The position numbers and the translations under genes were made by a program. From contig NZ_NEGG01000007.1 of NCBI RefSeq assembly GCF_002135295.1, forward strand, positions 1-64,000: 64,000 nucleotides of DNA, in the 5' to 3' direction. How positions within the stretch are numbered: position 1 is the stretch's first letter; each line of letters opens with the position of its first letter. Positions 1 through 10,777 of the stretch are shown here, piece after piece. Origin of the DNA: Acinetobacter sp. ANC 5054. GTDB taxonomy: Bacteria; Pseudomonadota; Gammaproteobacteria; Pseudomonadales; Moraxellaceae. Below the pieces are notes generated by a model. It was not told the DNA's origin, ran no database searches, and saw nothing but the letters and a program-made list of their open reading frames with translations.

Positions 1-56
1 AACCGCCTCTGCCGTTAGAATAATTAGAAACATTAGTTAAGCTATTCAATTTTAAA

Positions 57-90
57 TAAAAAAACCGCTTTATGAAAAGCGGTTTTTTAT
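57..90. terminator. Rho-independent terminator-like hairpin
   Basis: Ten-base arms (61-70 and 77-86) pair perfectly around a six-base loop and are flanked by A- and T-runs, so it could work in either direction. It lies about 290 bases beyond the 3' end of the minus-strand 57-aa gene and may instead serve a gene left of the window. Confidence 0.7.
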
Positions 91-378
91 GAAATGATCA
101 TTATTCTTATTGATTTAAATTTTATGCCGAGATCAAGCTATTCATTCTAATCTTTGATTGTCCAAATAGAGTGGATTGCATCATTACGTTTAATGTAGAT
201 ATTTTTGTGCACCGATTCAAAACAAATGCCATGCTTTATTTCAAATATTGAGTACGGTTGTTGGCTGTTTTACTGTTTCAGTCTTATATTTTCTGAGATC
301 TTATTGCCTATCAATTTATATTTTTTTAGCTGAAAACTTTAAATAAAACATCCGTACAATTTAGGCAGATATACTGAA
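91..378. other. Intergenic stretch without a recognised gene
   Basis: This AT-rich stretch lies between the hairpin at 57-90 and the end of the 57-aa gene. I see no reading frame with a ribosome-binding site, no tRNA-like fold and no obvious repeat. Confidence 0.5.
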
Positions 379-552
379 TTACGCTTTAATTGTACGGCAT
401 TGTTTAAGCAATTGATGACAAGCGGCACGAATCATTGAAGATGTAATTTGAACTTCATTACCACGTTCATCCACGATATAACCTGAATGAATTGCTTTTG
501 CTTCAACAACTGATTTAAGACTATTCTTCATTACTGCTTTACTAATACCCAT
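379..552 (-). CDS. Small conserved protein, PA1571-like (57 aa)
   Basis: The frame encodes a 57-aa protein beginning MGISKAVMKNSL and ending KQCRTIKA. An AGAGGTG ribosome-binding site sits just upstream of the ATG at 552. From memory it resembles the short PA1571 family seen in Acinetobacter and Pseudomonas, whose function is unknown; no search backs this. It has no signal peptide or membrane segment and two cysteines. It follows rng at a distance of about 140 bases on the same strand, so it could be read from the rng operon or from its own promoter. Confidence 0.7.
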   Translation of the reverse strand: MGISKAVMKNSLKSVVEAKAIHSGYIVDERGNEVQITSSMIRAACHQLLKQCRTIKA

Positions 553-694
553 ATGACACCTCTTTTTGCTAAACCATTTTCATGTCCCATGCAGGAAAAT
601 GGCTTTGGCTATTTGATGTGTCTAGTATTCAAAATTACAGTTCAAAAGTAAAATCCCAGTTGTAACAAGTGTTTAACGATATTCTGTTACAATT

Positions 695-2149
695 TCAGCT
701 CAGAATGATATCGTATTGCTCTTGCGTATACAGATTTTCCACTTGGAACTTAATCACTCGGCTTATAAAGTGCTCTAAATCGGCTACAGCTGGTGCTTCT
801 GCGGTTAATAATCGGTCAATCACAGACGGATGTGCCACAACAGTAAAGCCACTTTGTGACTCATAAGCACGCGCATATCTGAGAATTTCTCGAAATATTT
901 CGTAGCAAACTGTCTCAGCCGTTTTCACATATCCACGGCCCTGACAGGTAGGACATGAATCACATAATAAGTGCTCTAATGATTCGCGTGTACGTTTACG
1001 GGTCATTTCAACCAAGCCTAATTCAGAGACTTGCGTGATTTTGGTTTTAGCGTGATCACGTTCGAGCATCTTTTCAAATTGGCTCATCACTTCTTCACGA
1101 TGATGTGCTTCTTGCATATCAATGAAGTCGATGATGATAATACCCCCTAGATTACGTAAACGTAATTGGCGGGCGATGACTTGGGTCGCTTCCATGTTGG
1201 TTTTGAAGACTGTATCTTCAAGCGAACGCCCACCGACATAAGAGCCTGTATTGACATCAATCGTGGTCATCGCTTCGGTTTGATCGATCATCAAATAACC
1301 ACCAGACTTTAATGCGACACGAGTCTGTAAGGCTTTTTGAATATCTTCTTCAACATTGTATAAATCGAAGATTGGACGCTCACCGGGATAATGCAATAAG
1401 CGACTTTGCATACTCGGCACAAATTCTTGCACGAATTCTTGTAATTTCGCATGCACTTCACGCGAATCGACCTGGATTTTAGAGGTGTCTTCATGTGCTA
1501 AATCTCGGATTACTCGTTGTGGCAACGGTAATTCTTCAAAAATAAGCGAAGGCACAACGATGCTACGTTGCTTACGCTGAATGTATTCCCACAGTTTGGC
1601 CAAATACGCCATATCCTGTGCAATTTCTTCTTCTGCAATCCCTTCAGCAGCAGTACGTACAATGACAGAACCCGGCAAGTTATGTTCTTTTTGTATGCGC
1701 TCAATCATGCTGCGTAAACGATCACGTTCTTCTTCAGATTCAATACGTTGTGATACGCCAGTATGACTACCATAAGGCATCAAAACTAAATAACGAGAAG
1801 GAATAGAAAGATCAGTAGAAAGACGCGCACCTTTGGTTCCAAGCATATCTTTCATCACTTGAACCGTCAGAATTTGCCCCGGTTGTAATAAGTCAAATAC
1901 ATTCGGAGTCGGCTGATTACGCTGCCAGACCATGTCATTTATATGTAAAAAAGCTGTTCTTGATAATCCAATATCAACAAAGGCCGCCTGCATACCGGGT
2001 AGTACGCGGACAACTTTCCCCTTATAAATATTTCCCACCAAACCACGCTTCACCGTACGCTCAACAAATAATTCATTGACCGTGCCGTTTTGAATCAACG
2101 CTACACGACATTCCATCGGTGTGACGTTAATCAACAACTCATCAGACAT
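695..2149 (-). CDS. rng: Ribonuclease G
   Basis: RNase G is an endoribonuclease of the RNase E/G family that matures the 5' end of 16S rRNA and cleaves mRNAs. The 484-aa product matches the E. coli length (489). An S1 RNA-binding region covers about residues 35-120. The catalytic metal-binding aspartates are visible at D298 (TTIDVNTG) and D341 (DFIDM). The Zn-link cysteines are C399 and C402 (CPTC). A longer frame opens at a TTG at 2161, but the ATG at 2149 gives MSDELLINVTP, which aligns with the E. coli N-terminus, so I prefer it. The gene is last in the mreB-mreC-mreD-maf-rng order, the same as in E. coli. Confidence 0.95.
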   Translation of the reverse strand: MSDELLINVTPMECRVALIQNGTVNELFVERTVKRGLVGNIYKGKVVRVLPGMQAAFVDIGLSRTAFLHINDMVWQRNQPTPNVFDLLQPGQILTVQVMKDMLGTKGARLSTDLSIPSRYLVLMPYGSHTGVSQRIESEEERDRLRSMIERIQKEHNLPGSVIVRTAAEGIAEEEIAQDMAYLAKLWEYIQRKQRSIVVPSLIFEELPLPQRVIRDLAHEDTSKIQVDSREVHAKLQEFVQEFVPSMQSRLLHYPGERPIFDLYNVEEDIQKALQTRVALKSGGYLMIDQTEAMTTIDVNTGSYVGGRSLEDTVFKTNMEATQVIARQLRLRNLGGIIIIDFIDMQEAHHREEVMSQFEKMLERDHAKTKITQVSELGLVEMTRKRTRESLEHLLCDSCPTCQGRGYVKTAETVCYEIFREILRYARAYESQSGFTVVAHPSVIDRLLTAEAPAVADLEHFISRVIKFQVENLYTQEQYDIILS

Positions 2150-2191
2150 AACAAAGCTCAAAACATTATAAAAATTCTTGTGTTGCAGCAG

Positions 2192-2758
2192 TTAATTTAA
2201 TGCCTTAACTGTCTGTAATAACTGTACTGTCTCATGTAAAGGTAGCCCAACAACATTGCTGTAGCTGCCTTCTATACAAGGTATATAGCGCGCAGCTATA
2301 CCTTGGATGGCATAGGCTCCCGCCTTGCCGATTGGTTCACTTGTAGCCCAATAACTTTCCATATCATTTGAACTAAGCGTTTGAAATTCAACCTGAGTAC
2401 GCACTACTATACTGCATATTTGGTTTTTTGTGCGTACGCAAACACCTGAAAAAACATCATGTTTGCGTCCAGAAATCATATTCCACATGGCAAATGCATG
2501 TTGTTTGGATTCTGGCTTTCCAAGAATATGATTGTCTACCCCCAAGCTCGTATCTGCGGCAATTACAATAGCATTGGGAAATTGTTGTTGTACAGCGGCA
2601 GCTTTTGCTTGTGCAAGACGCTCCACATATTCCGCAACTGACTCTCCTGATCGAACTGATTCATCAATATCTGGACTGAAAATATCAAATTCCAGCCCCA
2701 ATTGCTGGAGCAGTTCACGTCGACGAGGAGAGCTAGAAGCGAGAATTAAATGCGCCAT
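2192..2758 (-). CDS. maf: Maf-like nucleoside triphosphate pyrophosphatase (YhdE type)
   Basis: Maf proteins hydrolyse dTTP/UTP or modified NTPs to the monophosphate and are thought to cleanse nucleotide pools. The N-terminal ASSSPRRRELL signature and the ADTSL segment with the probable catalytic D69 are present; the protein is 188 aa, normal for the family. The frame extends ten codons further upstream, but the ATG at 2758 starts right before the conserved LILASSSPRR, so it is the likely start. It then overlaps the 3' end of mreD by 13 bases, consistent with translational coupling in the mre operon. Confidence 0.93.
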   Translation of the reverse strand: MAHLILASSSPRRRELLQQLGLEFDIFSPDIDESVRSGESVAEYVERLAQAKAAAVQQQFPNAIVIAADTSLGVDNHILGKPESKQHAFAMWNMISGRKHDVFSGVCVRTKNQICSIVVRTQVEFQTLSSNDMESYWATSEPIGKAGAYAIQGIAARYIPCIEGSYSNVVGLPLHETVQLLQTVKALN

Positions 2759-3237
2759 TTTCGAAGTATGTAATAAATAATGGGCCAAATGAGTAGGCTA
2801 GTCAGTAAGGGTTGCCAATGTCGTGCAAATGAGAATTGCACGCCACTCATGACTTGAGCGATCCAAACAAAGAATAAATGCGCTAATAATGCCATCGCAG
2901 CAATGATCCACAGATTTGCAAAGGTCAGGATACGCTTTTCACGAGTTAAGAATCGGGTGACAAATGCAATCACCACAAAACTCAGTGCATTCATGCCAAA
3001 TGGCGCATCAAGCAATAAATCTGCAAACAGACCGGTGCCAAACGCAAACCAAATGCCACACCATGTCGGCTGACACAGTACCCAAAACAACATGATCATC
3101 ATCATGAATAATGGACGCCAGCCAGAAATGTCGTAAGACAAAGGATAAACCATCAAAATTGAAGCAAAAATGATGGATAAAATAATCGGAAATAAAGGAT
3201 CTCGCTGTGTATGACGACTAAGTTTAGCGAGTGACAT
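2746..3237 (-). CDS. mreD: Rod shape-determining protein MreD
   Basis: MreD is an inner-membrane subunit of the elongasome that links MreBC to peptidoglycan synthesis. The 163-aa product has about five hydrophobic helices, and the family-typical PLSYDISGWRPLFMMM and GTGLFADLLLDAPFGMNALSF segments are visible. It overlaps mreC by 14 bases and maf by 13, so the three genes are probably translated in a coupled way. Confidence 0.94.
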   Translation of the reverse strand: MSLAKLSRHTQRDPLFPIILSIIFASILMVYPLSYDISGWRPLFMMMIMLFWVLCQPTWCGIWFAFGTGLFADLLLDAPFGMNALSFVVIAFVTRFLTREKRILTFANLWIIAAMALLAHLFFVWIAQVMSGVQFSFARHWQPLLTSLLIWPIIYYILRKWRI

Positions 3238-4081
3238 GCGGTTGCTCCATCGCTAAAGAATCTGAAAATAATACAACCACGTGATGACCACCTGCCAATT
3301 GTGCAGCCGGAATTAAATCAATTTGGGCAAATTCACCCGAATTATGGCGACTCACTTTCGACACTGTACCCACCAAATAACCCGCTGGGAAATGTGCGCC
3401 TAGCCCTGAGCTATACACTTTTTCACCCACTTTAATATTGGCACTGGTCGGAACGTATTCCATTTTTAAGCGTCCAAGATCACCTGTACCCGTCACAATG
3501 GCACGCATGCCTGTATGCTCCATACGTACAGAAAGAGAGTGTTCCTTATCTGAAAGTAACATGACACGGCTACTATGCGGATAGACATTAATAATCTGTC
3601 CCATAATCCCCTTGTCATCAAGTACAGTCTGTCCAACTTTAAGCTGACTGCTGGCACCACGGTTAATCACAATGATATGTCGTAGTGGATCTGCATCAGT
3701 CCCAATCACTTCTGAAATTTCCATACGACCATCAATAATAAGTGGTGTATCGAGTAAACCGCGCAGACGGGTATTTTCAGCAGAAAGTTCAGAAAGTTTC
3801 TGTAAACGGACTTGAGCCTGTAATAACTCAGCTTGCATCGCGGTATTTTCACGACGTAATTGAGCTTCAGACTTGGTTTGTTGATTCAGCCATTCTCGCG
3901 ATAACACTGGATAGCTTGCAGCAGCATAAATAGGATTATAGGCTGCATACAAGACGTCTCTGGCCGGTTGAATTACATGTGGCATGCGCCAATCAAAGAA
4001 AAGCACCACCAAACACGTAATAACCGCAATGATAAATGAGCGAAAAGATGGCGGTTGTCTGGAAAACAGTTGCGTTTGCAC
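3224..4081 (-). CDS. mreC: Cell shape-determining protein MreC
   Basis: MreC is the periplasmic scaffold of the rod complex. The 285-aa product has one N-terminal membrane anchor (about residues 14-32), then a coiled coil (about 70-105, rich in Leu/Glu/Arg) and the C-terminal beta domain with the typical DKGIMGQIINVYPHSSRVMLL region. It sits 16 bases after mreB and overlaps mreD. Confidence 0.95.
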   Translation of the reverse strand: MQTQLFSRQPPSFRSFIIAVITCLVVLFFDWRMPHVIQPARDVLYAAYNPIYAAASYPVLSREWLNQQTKSEAQLRRENTAMQAELLQAQVRLQKLSELSAENTRLRGLLDTPLIIDGRMEISEVIGTDADPLRHIIVINRGASSQLKVGQTVLDDKGIMGQIINVYPHSSRVMLLSDKEHSLSVRMEHTGMRAIVTGTGDLGRLKMEYVPTSANIKVGEKVYSSGLGAHFPAGYLVGTVSKVSRHNSGEFAQIDLIPAAQLAGGHHVVVLFSDSLAMEQPHVTR

Positions 4082-4097
4082 CCGCCGAGTCCTTTTC

Positions 4098-5277
<1,180 letters not shown>

Positions 5278-5592
5278 ATGTCTACATCGGATGCACAGCA
5301 TTCAGCAGATCTCAATGCAGAAACAGTTTCATCGATTGCTCACTTGGCAAGATTGTCGCTGAATGAGACGCAATCGGCTGAATATGCTCAGAGTTTAAAT
5401 AAAATCTTAGGCATGATGGACACATTAAAAGGCATCAATACCGACGGTGTTGAACCGCTTAAAAGTCCATTTGACAATCCACAACCTTTACGTGAAGACG
5501 TTGTATCTGAAACGAATCATCGTGAAGAATATCAAGCAGTTGCTCCTGCTGTACAAGAAGGCTTGTACCTCGTTCCTCGTGTGATTGAATAA
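5278..5592 (+). CDS. gatC: Asp-tRNA(Asn)/Glu-tRNA(Gln) amidotransferase subunit C
   Basis: GatC is the small chaperone-like subunit that holds GatA and GatB together. The 104-aa product has the typical pattern VSSIAHLARLSLNETQ near the N-terminus and PLKSPFDNPQPLREDVV in the middle. First gene of gatC-gatA-gatB; the amidotransferase converts misacylated Glu-tRNA(Gln) and/or Asp-tRNA(Asn). Confidence 0.95.
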   Translation: MSTSDAQHSADLNAETVSSIAHLARLSLNETQSAEYAQSLNKILGMMDTLKGINTDGVEPLKSPFDNPQPLREDVVSETNHREEYQAVAPAVQEGLYLVPRVIE

Positions 5593-5643
5593 TTTTTATT
5601 CAGATAGACTTTTTTTCAAATTAAACGTAAAGAAATATTTCTT

Positions 5644-7122
5644 ATGACAGATTTACATCGCTTATCAATTCGTGAATTGTCTGAAGGTTTGGCGGGCGCT
5701 AAATTTTCTTCACGCGAATTGACTGAACACTATTTAAAACGCATTGAAAAAATCGATGCTCAAGTCAAATCTTATGTGACTGTGACTGCTGAACAGGCAT
5801 TGGCTCAAGCAGATGCCGCAGATGCTGCGCTTAAAGCGGGTAATGCAACAGTATTAACAGGTGTTCCAATTGCACACAAAGATATTTTCTGTACCCAAGG
5901 CATCAAAACCACTGCTGGTTCTAAAATGCTGGACAATTTTATCTCTCCTTACGACGCGACCGTTGTAGCGAAAGGTAAAGCTGCGGGCCTTGTGACTTTA
6001 GGTAAAGTGAACATGGACGAATTCGCCATGGGTTCTACCTCTGAAAGTTCATACTTTGGCGCAACAGCTAACCCGTGGGCACTTGATCATGTTCCGGGTG
6101 GTTCATCTGGTGGTTCTGCTGCTGCGGTTGCTGCGGACTTAGCACCATTTGCAACAGGTACAGATACAGGTGGTTCAATTCGTCAGCCTGCATCTTTCTG
6201 TGGTTTAACGGGTCTTAAACCAACTTACGGACGTGTGTCACGTTTCGGTATGATTGCTTATGCATCATCTTTAGACCAAGGCGGCCCAATGGCGCGTTCG
6301 GCTGAAGACTGTGCTTACCTCATGAACGTGATGGCGGGTCACGATGCAAAAGATTCAACTTCGATTGAAAAAGATGCTGATGATTACGTTGCAAACTTAA
6401 GCGGCACATCAGTAAAAGGCTTACGCATTGGTATTCCTAAGCAGTATTTCAATGTTGCTGGTTTAGATGCTGACGTAAAAGCTCGTGTTGAAGAATCATT
6501 GAAAAAATTGGAAGAAATGGGCGCAATCCTTGTTGAGATTGACCTCACCATGACGGATGCTTATGTTCCAACGTATTACTTGATTGCCCCTGCTGAAGCA
6601 TCTTCAAACTTACAGCGTTTTGACGGTGTGCGTTATGGCTACCGCTGTGAAAACCCTGTGGACTTAATGGACTTATACAAACGTTCACGTTCTGAAGGTT
6701 TTGGCCCAGAAGTTCAACGTCGTATCTTGATTGGTACGTATGCGCTTTCTGCGGGTTACTACGATGCTTACTATGTAAAAGCTCAAAAAGTACGTCGTTT
6801 AATTCAACAAGACTTCTTAAAAGCATTTGAATCTGTAGACGTGATTGCTGCCCCTGCTGCACCAACGACTGCTTACAAGATTGGTGCAAACCTAAGCCCA
6901 ACAGAAATGTATTTGGGTGATATTTACACCTTAGCGGTGAACTTGGCAGGTCTGCCTGCAATTAACGCGCCTGTTGGTTTTGACAAAGAAAATTTACCTG
7001 TTGGCTTACAGTTGATTGGTAACTACTGGTCAGAATCTCAATTGTTGTCAGTGGTATACCAGTATCAACAAGCAACCGATTGGCATACAAAACGCGCTGC
7101 AATTGCTGAGGAGAACGCATAA
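5644..7122 (+). CDS. gatA: Asp-tRNA(Asn)/Glu-tRNA(Gln) amidotransferase subunit A
   Basis: GatA releases ammonia from glutamine for amidation of misacylated tRNA. It is an amidase-signature enzyme; the Ser-cisSer-Lys triad falls at K79 (AHKD), S154 (PGGSSGGS) and S178 (DTGGSIRQP), exactly the positions known from other GatA proteins. The 492-aa length is normal. The TAA stop shares one base with the gatB ATG (TAATG), indicating translational coupling. Confidence 0.97.
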   Translation: MTDLHRLSIRELSEGLAGAKFSSRELTEHYLKRIEKIDAQVKSYVTVTAEQALAQADAADAALKAGNATVLTGVPIAHKDIFCTQGIKTTAGSKMLDNFISPYDATVVAKGKAAGLVTLGKVNMDEFAMGSTSESSYFGATANPWALDHVPGGSSGGSAAAVAADLAPFATGTDTGGSIRQPASFCGLTGLKPTYGRVSRFGMIAYASSLDQGGPMARSAEDCAYLMNVMAGHDAKDSTSIEKDADDYVANLSGTSVKGLRIGIPKQYFNVAGLDADVKARVEESLKKLEEMGAILVEIDLTMTDAYVPTYYLIAPAEASSNLQRFDGVRYGYRCENPVDLMDLYKRSRSEGFGPEVQRRILIGTYALSAGYYDAYYVKAQKVRRLIQQDFLKAFESVDVIAAPAAPTTAYKIGANLSPTEMYLGDIYTLAVNLAGLPAINAPVGFDKENLPVGLQLIGNYWSESQLLSVVYQYQQATDWHTKRAAIAEENA

Positions 7123-8597
7123 TGTCTAAAAACGCTACGAAACCAAAATCTAACCTGATTGATGGTTGGGAAGTGGTGATTGGTATCGAGATTCACACTC
7201 AGCTTGCCACTAACACAAAGATTTTCTCAGGTTCATCGACTGTATTTGGCCAAGACCCAAATACTCAAGCGAGCCTTGTAGATTTAGCAATGCCGGGCGT
7301 ATTGCCAGTATTGAACAAAGAAGTGGTTGATCTTGCGATTCGCTTTGGTTTAGGTATTGATGCTTACATTGACCAAGCTTCTGTGTTTGCACGTAAAAAC
7401 TATTTCTACCCTGACTCGCCAAAAGGTTATCAAATCAGCCAAATGGACAACCCAATTGTGGGCTTGGGTCATATCGACATCCAACTAGACGATGGCACTG
7501 TAAAACGCATTGGCGTAACACGTGCACACCTTGAGGAAGATGCGGGTAAATCAATCCATGACCAATTTGAAGGTCAGTCGGGTATCGATTTAAACCGTGC
7601 AGGTACACCGTTGCTTGAAATCGTGTCTGAACCAGATATGCGTTCGGTTGCAGAAGCGGTTGCTTATATTAAAGCGATTCACACCCTTGTACGTTGGTTA
7701 GGTATTTCTGACGGTAACATGGCAGAAGGTTCGTTCCGTGCCGACTGTAACGTGTCATTACGTCGTCCGGGTCAACCGTTTGGTACGCGTTGTGAATTGA
7801 AAAACTTGAACTCATTCCGTTTCATTGAGCAAGCGATCAATGTGGAAATTGAACGCCAAATGGAAATCTTGGATTGGGACGGCACCATCGACCAAGAAAC
7901 ACGTTTGTTTGATCCAGTGAAGATGGAAACGCGTTCTATGCGTTCTAAAGAAGAAGCGAACGATTACCGCTACTTCCCAGACCCTGACTTGTTGCCTGTG
8001 ATTATTGCAGATGCACAAATTGAAGCGGCACGTGCTGCCCTTCCTGAGCTTCCTGCTGCACGTCGTGCTCGCTTTGTGGCTGACTTTGGTGTGACTGAGT
8101 ACGACGCTCACGTGCTTACGCTTACTCGTGAAATGTCAGAGTTTTATGAAGACGTAGTGAAAGCTGCGGGTGGCGCTGCTCAAGGTAAAGTTGCTGCAAA
8201 CTGGGTGATGGGTGAGTTCTCTGGTGCTTTAAACAAAGCAAGCCTAGAGCTTCAAGACTCTCCTGTAACAGCAGAAAAATTGGGTGGCATGATCGCGCGT
8301 ATTGTGGACAACACAATTAACGGTAAGATTGCGAAGCAAGTATTTGGCTTTATGTGGGAAGAAGGCAAAACTGCGGACGAAATTATTGCTGAAAAAGGCT
8401 TGAAACAGGAAACTGATACAGGCGCAGTTGAAGCGATTATTAAAGACGTGCTTGCTGCCAACGAGAAGATGGTTGAAGAGTATAAATCTGGTAAAGAGAA
8501 AGCTTTCAACGGTCTTGTTGGTCAAGTGATGAAAGCTGCGAAAGGTAAAGCCAACCCTGCGCAAGTGAATGAATTGATGAAGAAATTGATTGGTTAA
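7122..8597 (+). CDS. gatB: Asp-tRNA(Asn)/Glu-tRNA(Gln) amidotransferase subunit B
   Basis: GatB binds the misacylated tRNA, phosphorylates its side chain and performs the transamidation. Family motifs [34 protein letters not shown] and [10 protein letters not shown] are all visible, and the C-terminal YqeY-like tRNA-binding tail is present (491 aa). It overlaps gatA by one base and is followed by a strong terminator. Confidence 0.97.
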   Translation: MSKNATKPKSNLIDGWEVVIGIEIHTQLATNTKIFSGSSTVFGQDPNTQASLVDLAMPGVLPVLNKEVVDLAIRFGLGIDAYIDQASVFARKNYFYPDSPKGYQISQMDNPIVGLGHIDIQLDDGTVKRIGVTRAHLEEDAGKSIHDQFEGQSGIDLNRAGTPLLEIVSEPDMRSVAEAVAYIKAIHTLVRWLGISDGNMAEGSFRADCNVSLRRPGQPFGTRCELKNLNSFRFIEQAINVEIERQMEILDWDGTIDQETRLFDPVKMETRSMRSKEEANDYRYFPDPDLLPVIIADAQIEAARAALPELPAARRARFVADFGVTEYDAHVLTLTREMSEFYEDVVKAAGGAAQGKVAANWVMGEFSGALNKASLELQDSPVTAEKLGGMIARIVDNTINGKIAKQVFGFMWEEGKTADEIIAEKGLKQETDTGAVEAIIKDVLAANEKMVEEYKSGKEKAFNGLVGQVMKAAKGKANPAQVNELMKKLIG

Positions 8598-8616
8598 AGC
8601 TAGTTAATTTGTAATA

Positions 8617-8647
8617 AAGAAAACCCGCTTTAGAGCGGGTTTTCTTT
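8617..8647. terminator. Bidirectional terminator between gatB and the 277-aa gene
   Basis: The arms AAAACCCGCT and AGCGGGTTTT surround a short loop, with A- and T-rich flanks on both sides. It ends gatB and reaches the stop codon of the convergent minus-strand gene at 8647. Confidence 0.85.
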
Positions 8648-9480
8648 TAAATAATATCAGATATTACAAGATTATCTTCTATCATTTTATTTTTTGCATT
8701 TTGAGCTACTCTTGACTCATTTAACAGTTTTCTAAAATAATTAATTGAAGAAATCATAGGTACACTTTTGGGGTGTATGTTGAAAAAATCCTCAGGCAAG
8801 ATGGTATAACAATCTTGCTCGATAGAATTATCCTCTCTAATATGTAAATAGACAAACACATTTGGAAAAATACAGTGCGAATGAAAAAACTTACCTACGC
8901 TAATAGTATGAGAGGTTGATGCCATCATAAAATCATTCTGATTTGTATTTACATAAACAGTCATTTGTACATTTAGTGCTTTATTGCTGTTAAAATATTT
9001 CTCTATCTTTTTTTTGATATTTTTAGAAATATTTGGATTTTCTTGGTTATAAGCTTCTCTTAATATAATACCTAAACAATAAAATTTTAAATCGTTCAAG
9101 TTATCACGATTAAAAAAATCATAACCGCGTAAAGCATTACTATCTAAATTTCTACGTTCTGCAATTCTACGTAAAGCTAATTCTAAATTTGGTGGAAAAA
9201 TATTTGCTAACCATTTACGTGCCTCCAAATTCATATTATTTATTTCATTAAATAATTTAGAGACTCTAGTTTCATTTTGACTAAATAATGTCTCACACCC
9301 CCTACATAGCATATAAGCTGTGTGTTGTAATCTGGTTAATTGCGTAAGGTTTTTAGTTCCATCAAATGCATAAAAGCCTTCATTATTTTTATTAATTTTA
9401 CGGTAGACCATCTTTGATAAAATATGACTTCTTTGAAGTTCATTCTCTTCTTTGCATAACTTACACACCCCAACCAACAT
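8647..9480 (-). CDS. Orphan protein with two CxxC pairs, possibly HNH-like (277 aa)
   Basis: I do not recognise a named family. The N-terminus has C6-x2-C9, then SHI with H19, then C59-x2-C62 (YMLCRGCE). This spacing resembles zinc-binding treble-clef/HNH-type nucleases in which a His lies between two CxxC pairs, but the second catalytic His is not obvious. The rest is a lysine- and asparagine-rich helical and beta region without membrane segments. The gene is clearly more AT-rich than gatB and stands alone between core genes, which suggests acquisition by transfer. A nuclease or defence role is inference only. Confidence 0.7.
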   Translation of the reverse strand: MLVGVCKLCKEENELQRSHILSKMVYRKINKNNEGFYAFDGTKNLTQLTRLQHTAYMLCRGCETLFSQNETRVSKLFNEINNMNLEARKWLANIFPPNLELALRRIAERRNLDSNALRGYDFFNRDNLNDLKFYCLGIILREAYNQENPNISKNIKKKIEKYFNSNKALNVQMTVYVNTNQNDFMMASTSHTISVGKFFHSHCIFPNVFVYLHIREDNSIEQDCYTILPEDFFNIHPKSVPMISSINYFRKLLNESRVAQNAKNKMIEDNLVISDII

Positions 9481-9765
9481 TGATTACTTCCTTATTCTTT
9501 ATATAGATGTTAAAAATTTAAATCGACATTAATTATATTAAAGAATACTAGATAAACAGTCTATTCAACTTTTTAAGCACATTGTCCATCTTAGTGAGCA
9601 ATGATCAGACTTGTGCAATAATTTTACTCATAAAATCACATTATGTGCATCACACCCAAAATATTATGACCATAAAAATGTATCCTCTACTACCAAACTA
9701 GAAGGCTTAGGACGTATCCAACTTTCAACGTTATTCTTTATGCGTGACTTCTGAATCCCTCTAAA

Positions 9766-9851
9766 TCTCCCTTTAAAAAAGGGAGACTTTGTCATGTGAT
9801 TAATTTGATACGCGTAGTTCCCTCTCCTCTTTGGAGAGGGTTAGGGAGAGG
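9766..9851. repeat. Pair of short palindromic repeats
   Basis: The first hairpin pairs TCTCCC with GGGAGA around T and A runs (9766-9785). The second pairs CCCTCTCC (9820-9827) with GGAGAGGG (9833-9840) and is followed by a further TTAGGGAGAGG. I recall similar units scattered in Acinetobacter and other genomes; copy number cannot be checked here. Confidence 0.6.
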
Positions 9852-9916
9852 ATTATTATTTAATTTTCAAAATTTTAAACATACAATCAACCCAAATATG
9901 TCACATCAAAAACAAC

Positions 9917-9988
9917 ATGACCATCAAAAAAGTCTCATCCATTGCCGAAGTCGAAGACTTAAGACGTATTCAACCTTTATACAACTAA
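9917..9988 (+). pseudogene. Truncated 23-codon reading frame (gene-start remnant)
   Basis: The frame reads MTIKKVSSIAEVEDLRRIQP and three more residues before a stop. It looks like the beginning of a longer protein that has lost its remainder. A diverged copy begins at 9666 (MTIKM...) and shares the ACTT/GGCTTA-GACGTAT core. It could also be chance similarity. Confidence 0.3.
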
Positions 9989-10082
9989 AGAGCACTGAAT
10001 GACTTAAAAATGACATCTGAACTGTGCTAATTTAAACCGAAATTGAATATAAATATGCGCAAACAATAAAAAGGGTTTAAAG

Positions 10083-10661
10083 ATGTCAAAACAAATTTTA
10101 ATGCTCGTGGGTGACTATGCCGAAGACTATGAAACCATGGTGCCTTTTCAGTTTCTAACAGGTCTCGGTTATACCGTACACGCGGTCTGCCCCGATAAAA
10201 ATGAAGGTGAAAGCATTGCTACAGCTATTCATGACTTTGAAGGCGAGCAAACCTATAGTGAAAAACGCGGTCATAACTTTGCCATCAACTACAATTTTGA
10301 AGCGGTACACACTGCGGACTATGTCGGTTTAGTCATTCCCGGTGGCCGCGCACCCGAATATTTACGTATGAATGAACGTATCCTTGAAATCGTACGTGAG
10401 TTTGATACTGCGAAAAAACCAATTGCAGCGGTTTGTCATGGTGCACAAATTCTTGCGGCAGCCGATGTGCTCAAAGGTCGTACTTGTTCAGCTTACCCTG
10501 CGTGCGCAGCCGAGGTGAAACTAGCAGGTGGGACTTATGCGGACATTGAAGTGACTGAAGCTGTAACTGATGGGCACTTAATCACAGCCCCTGCTTGGCC
10601 AGCCCACCCTGCTTGGATGGCACAGTTTATTCAAGCTTTAGGGGCGACTGTGACGATTTAA
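10083..10661 (+). CDS. DJ-1/PfpI family protein
   Basis: The 192-aa product belongs to the DJ-1/PfpI superfamily of class I amidotransferase-like proteins, which includes proteases, glyoxalase III-type and deglycase/chaperone-type enzymes. The nucleophile elbow AVCHGAQ places the reactive cysteine at C118 with H119 next to it, and the acidic DYAEDYE segment near the N-terminus supplies the usual glutamate. The [11 protein letters not shown] motif is typical. An AAAGGGT ribosome-binding site precedes the ATG. The exact reaction cannot be assigned; it probably acts in the cytoplasm in stress protection. Confidence 0.9.
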   Translation: MSKQILMLVGDYAEDYETMVPFQFLTGLGYTVHAVCPDKNEGESIATAIHDFEGEQTYSEKRGHNFAINYNFEAVHTADYVGLVIPGGRAPEYLRMNERILEIVREFDTAKKPIAAVCHGAQILAAADVLKGRTCSAYPACAAEVKLAGGTYADIEVTEAVTDGHLITAPAWPAHPAWMAQFIQALGATVTI

Positions 10662-10725
10662 TTATGTTGTTCCTCAAATGAATCTTTTATGAGATGGCCT
10701 ATCAGCCTTTAGATTCAAAAATAAA

Positions 10726-10755
10726 AAAAAGCTCCTTCGATTCAAGGAGCTTTTT
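10726..10755. terminator. Bidirectional terminator
   Basis: The arms AAAAAGCTCCTT and AAGGAGCTTTTT pair perfectly around CGATTC. It lies between the convergent DJ-1-like gene and the 199-aa lipoprotein and can end both. Confidence 0.85.
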
Positions 10756-10777
10756 AATCGCTGTTCTTTTTAAAGTA

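Larger units (their letters stand above)
9481..10082. other. Palindrome-rich intergenic region with duplicated gene-start remnant
   Basis: No convincing full gene is present. Two hairpins (9766-9785 and 9820-9840) are of a dispersed-repeat kind. Two related short segments beginning ATGACCAT (9666 and 9917) look like a degraded duplication. The end of the region carries the promoter and ribosome-binding site of the DJ-1-like gene. Confidence 0.6.

Noticed and set aside
669..866. 65-codon plus-strand frame over the end of rng
   Set aside because: It is antisense to the well-supported rng gene and has no protein-like pattern or binding site.
9796..10002. 68-codon plus-strand frame across the palindromic repeats
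   Set aside because: The peptide (VPSPLWRGLGRG...) is simply a translation of the palindromic repeat and has no ribosome-binding site.
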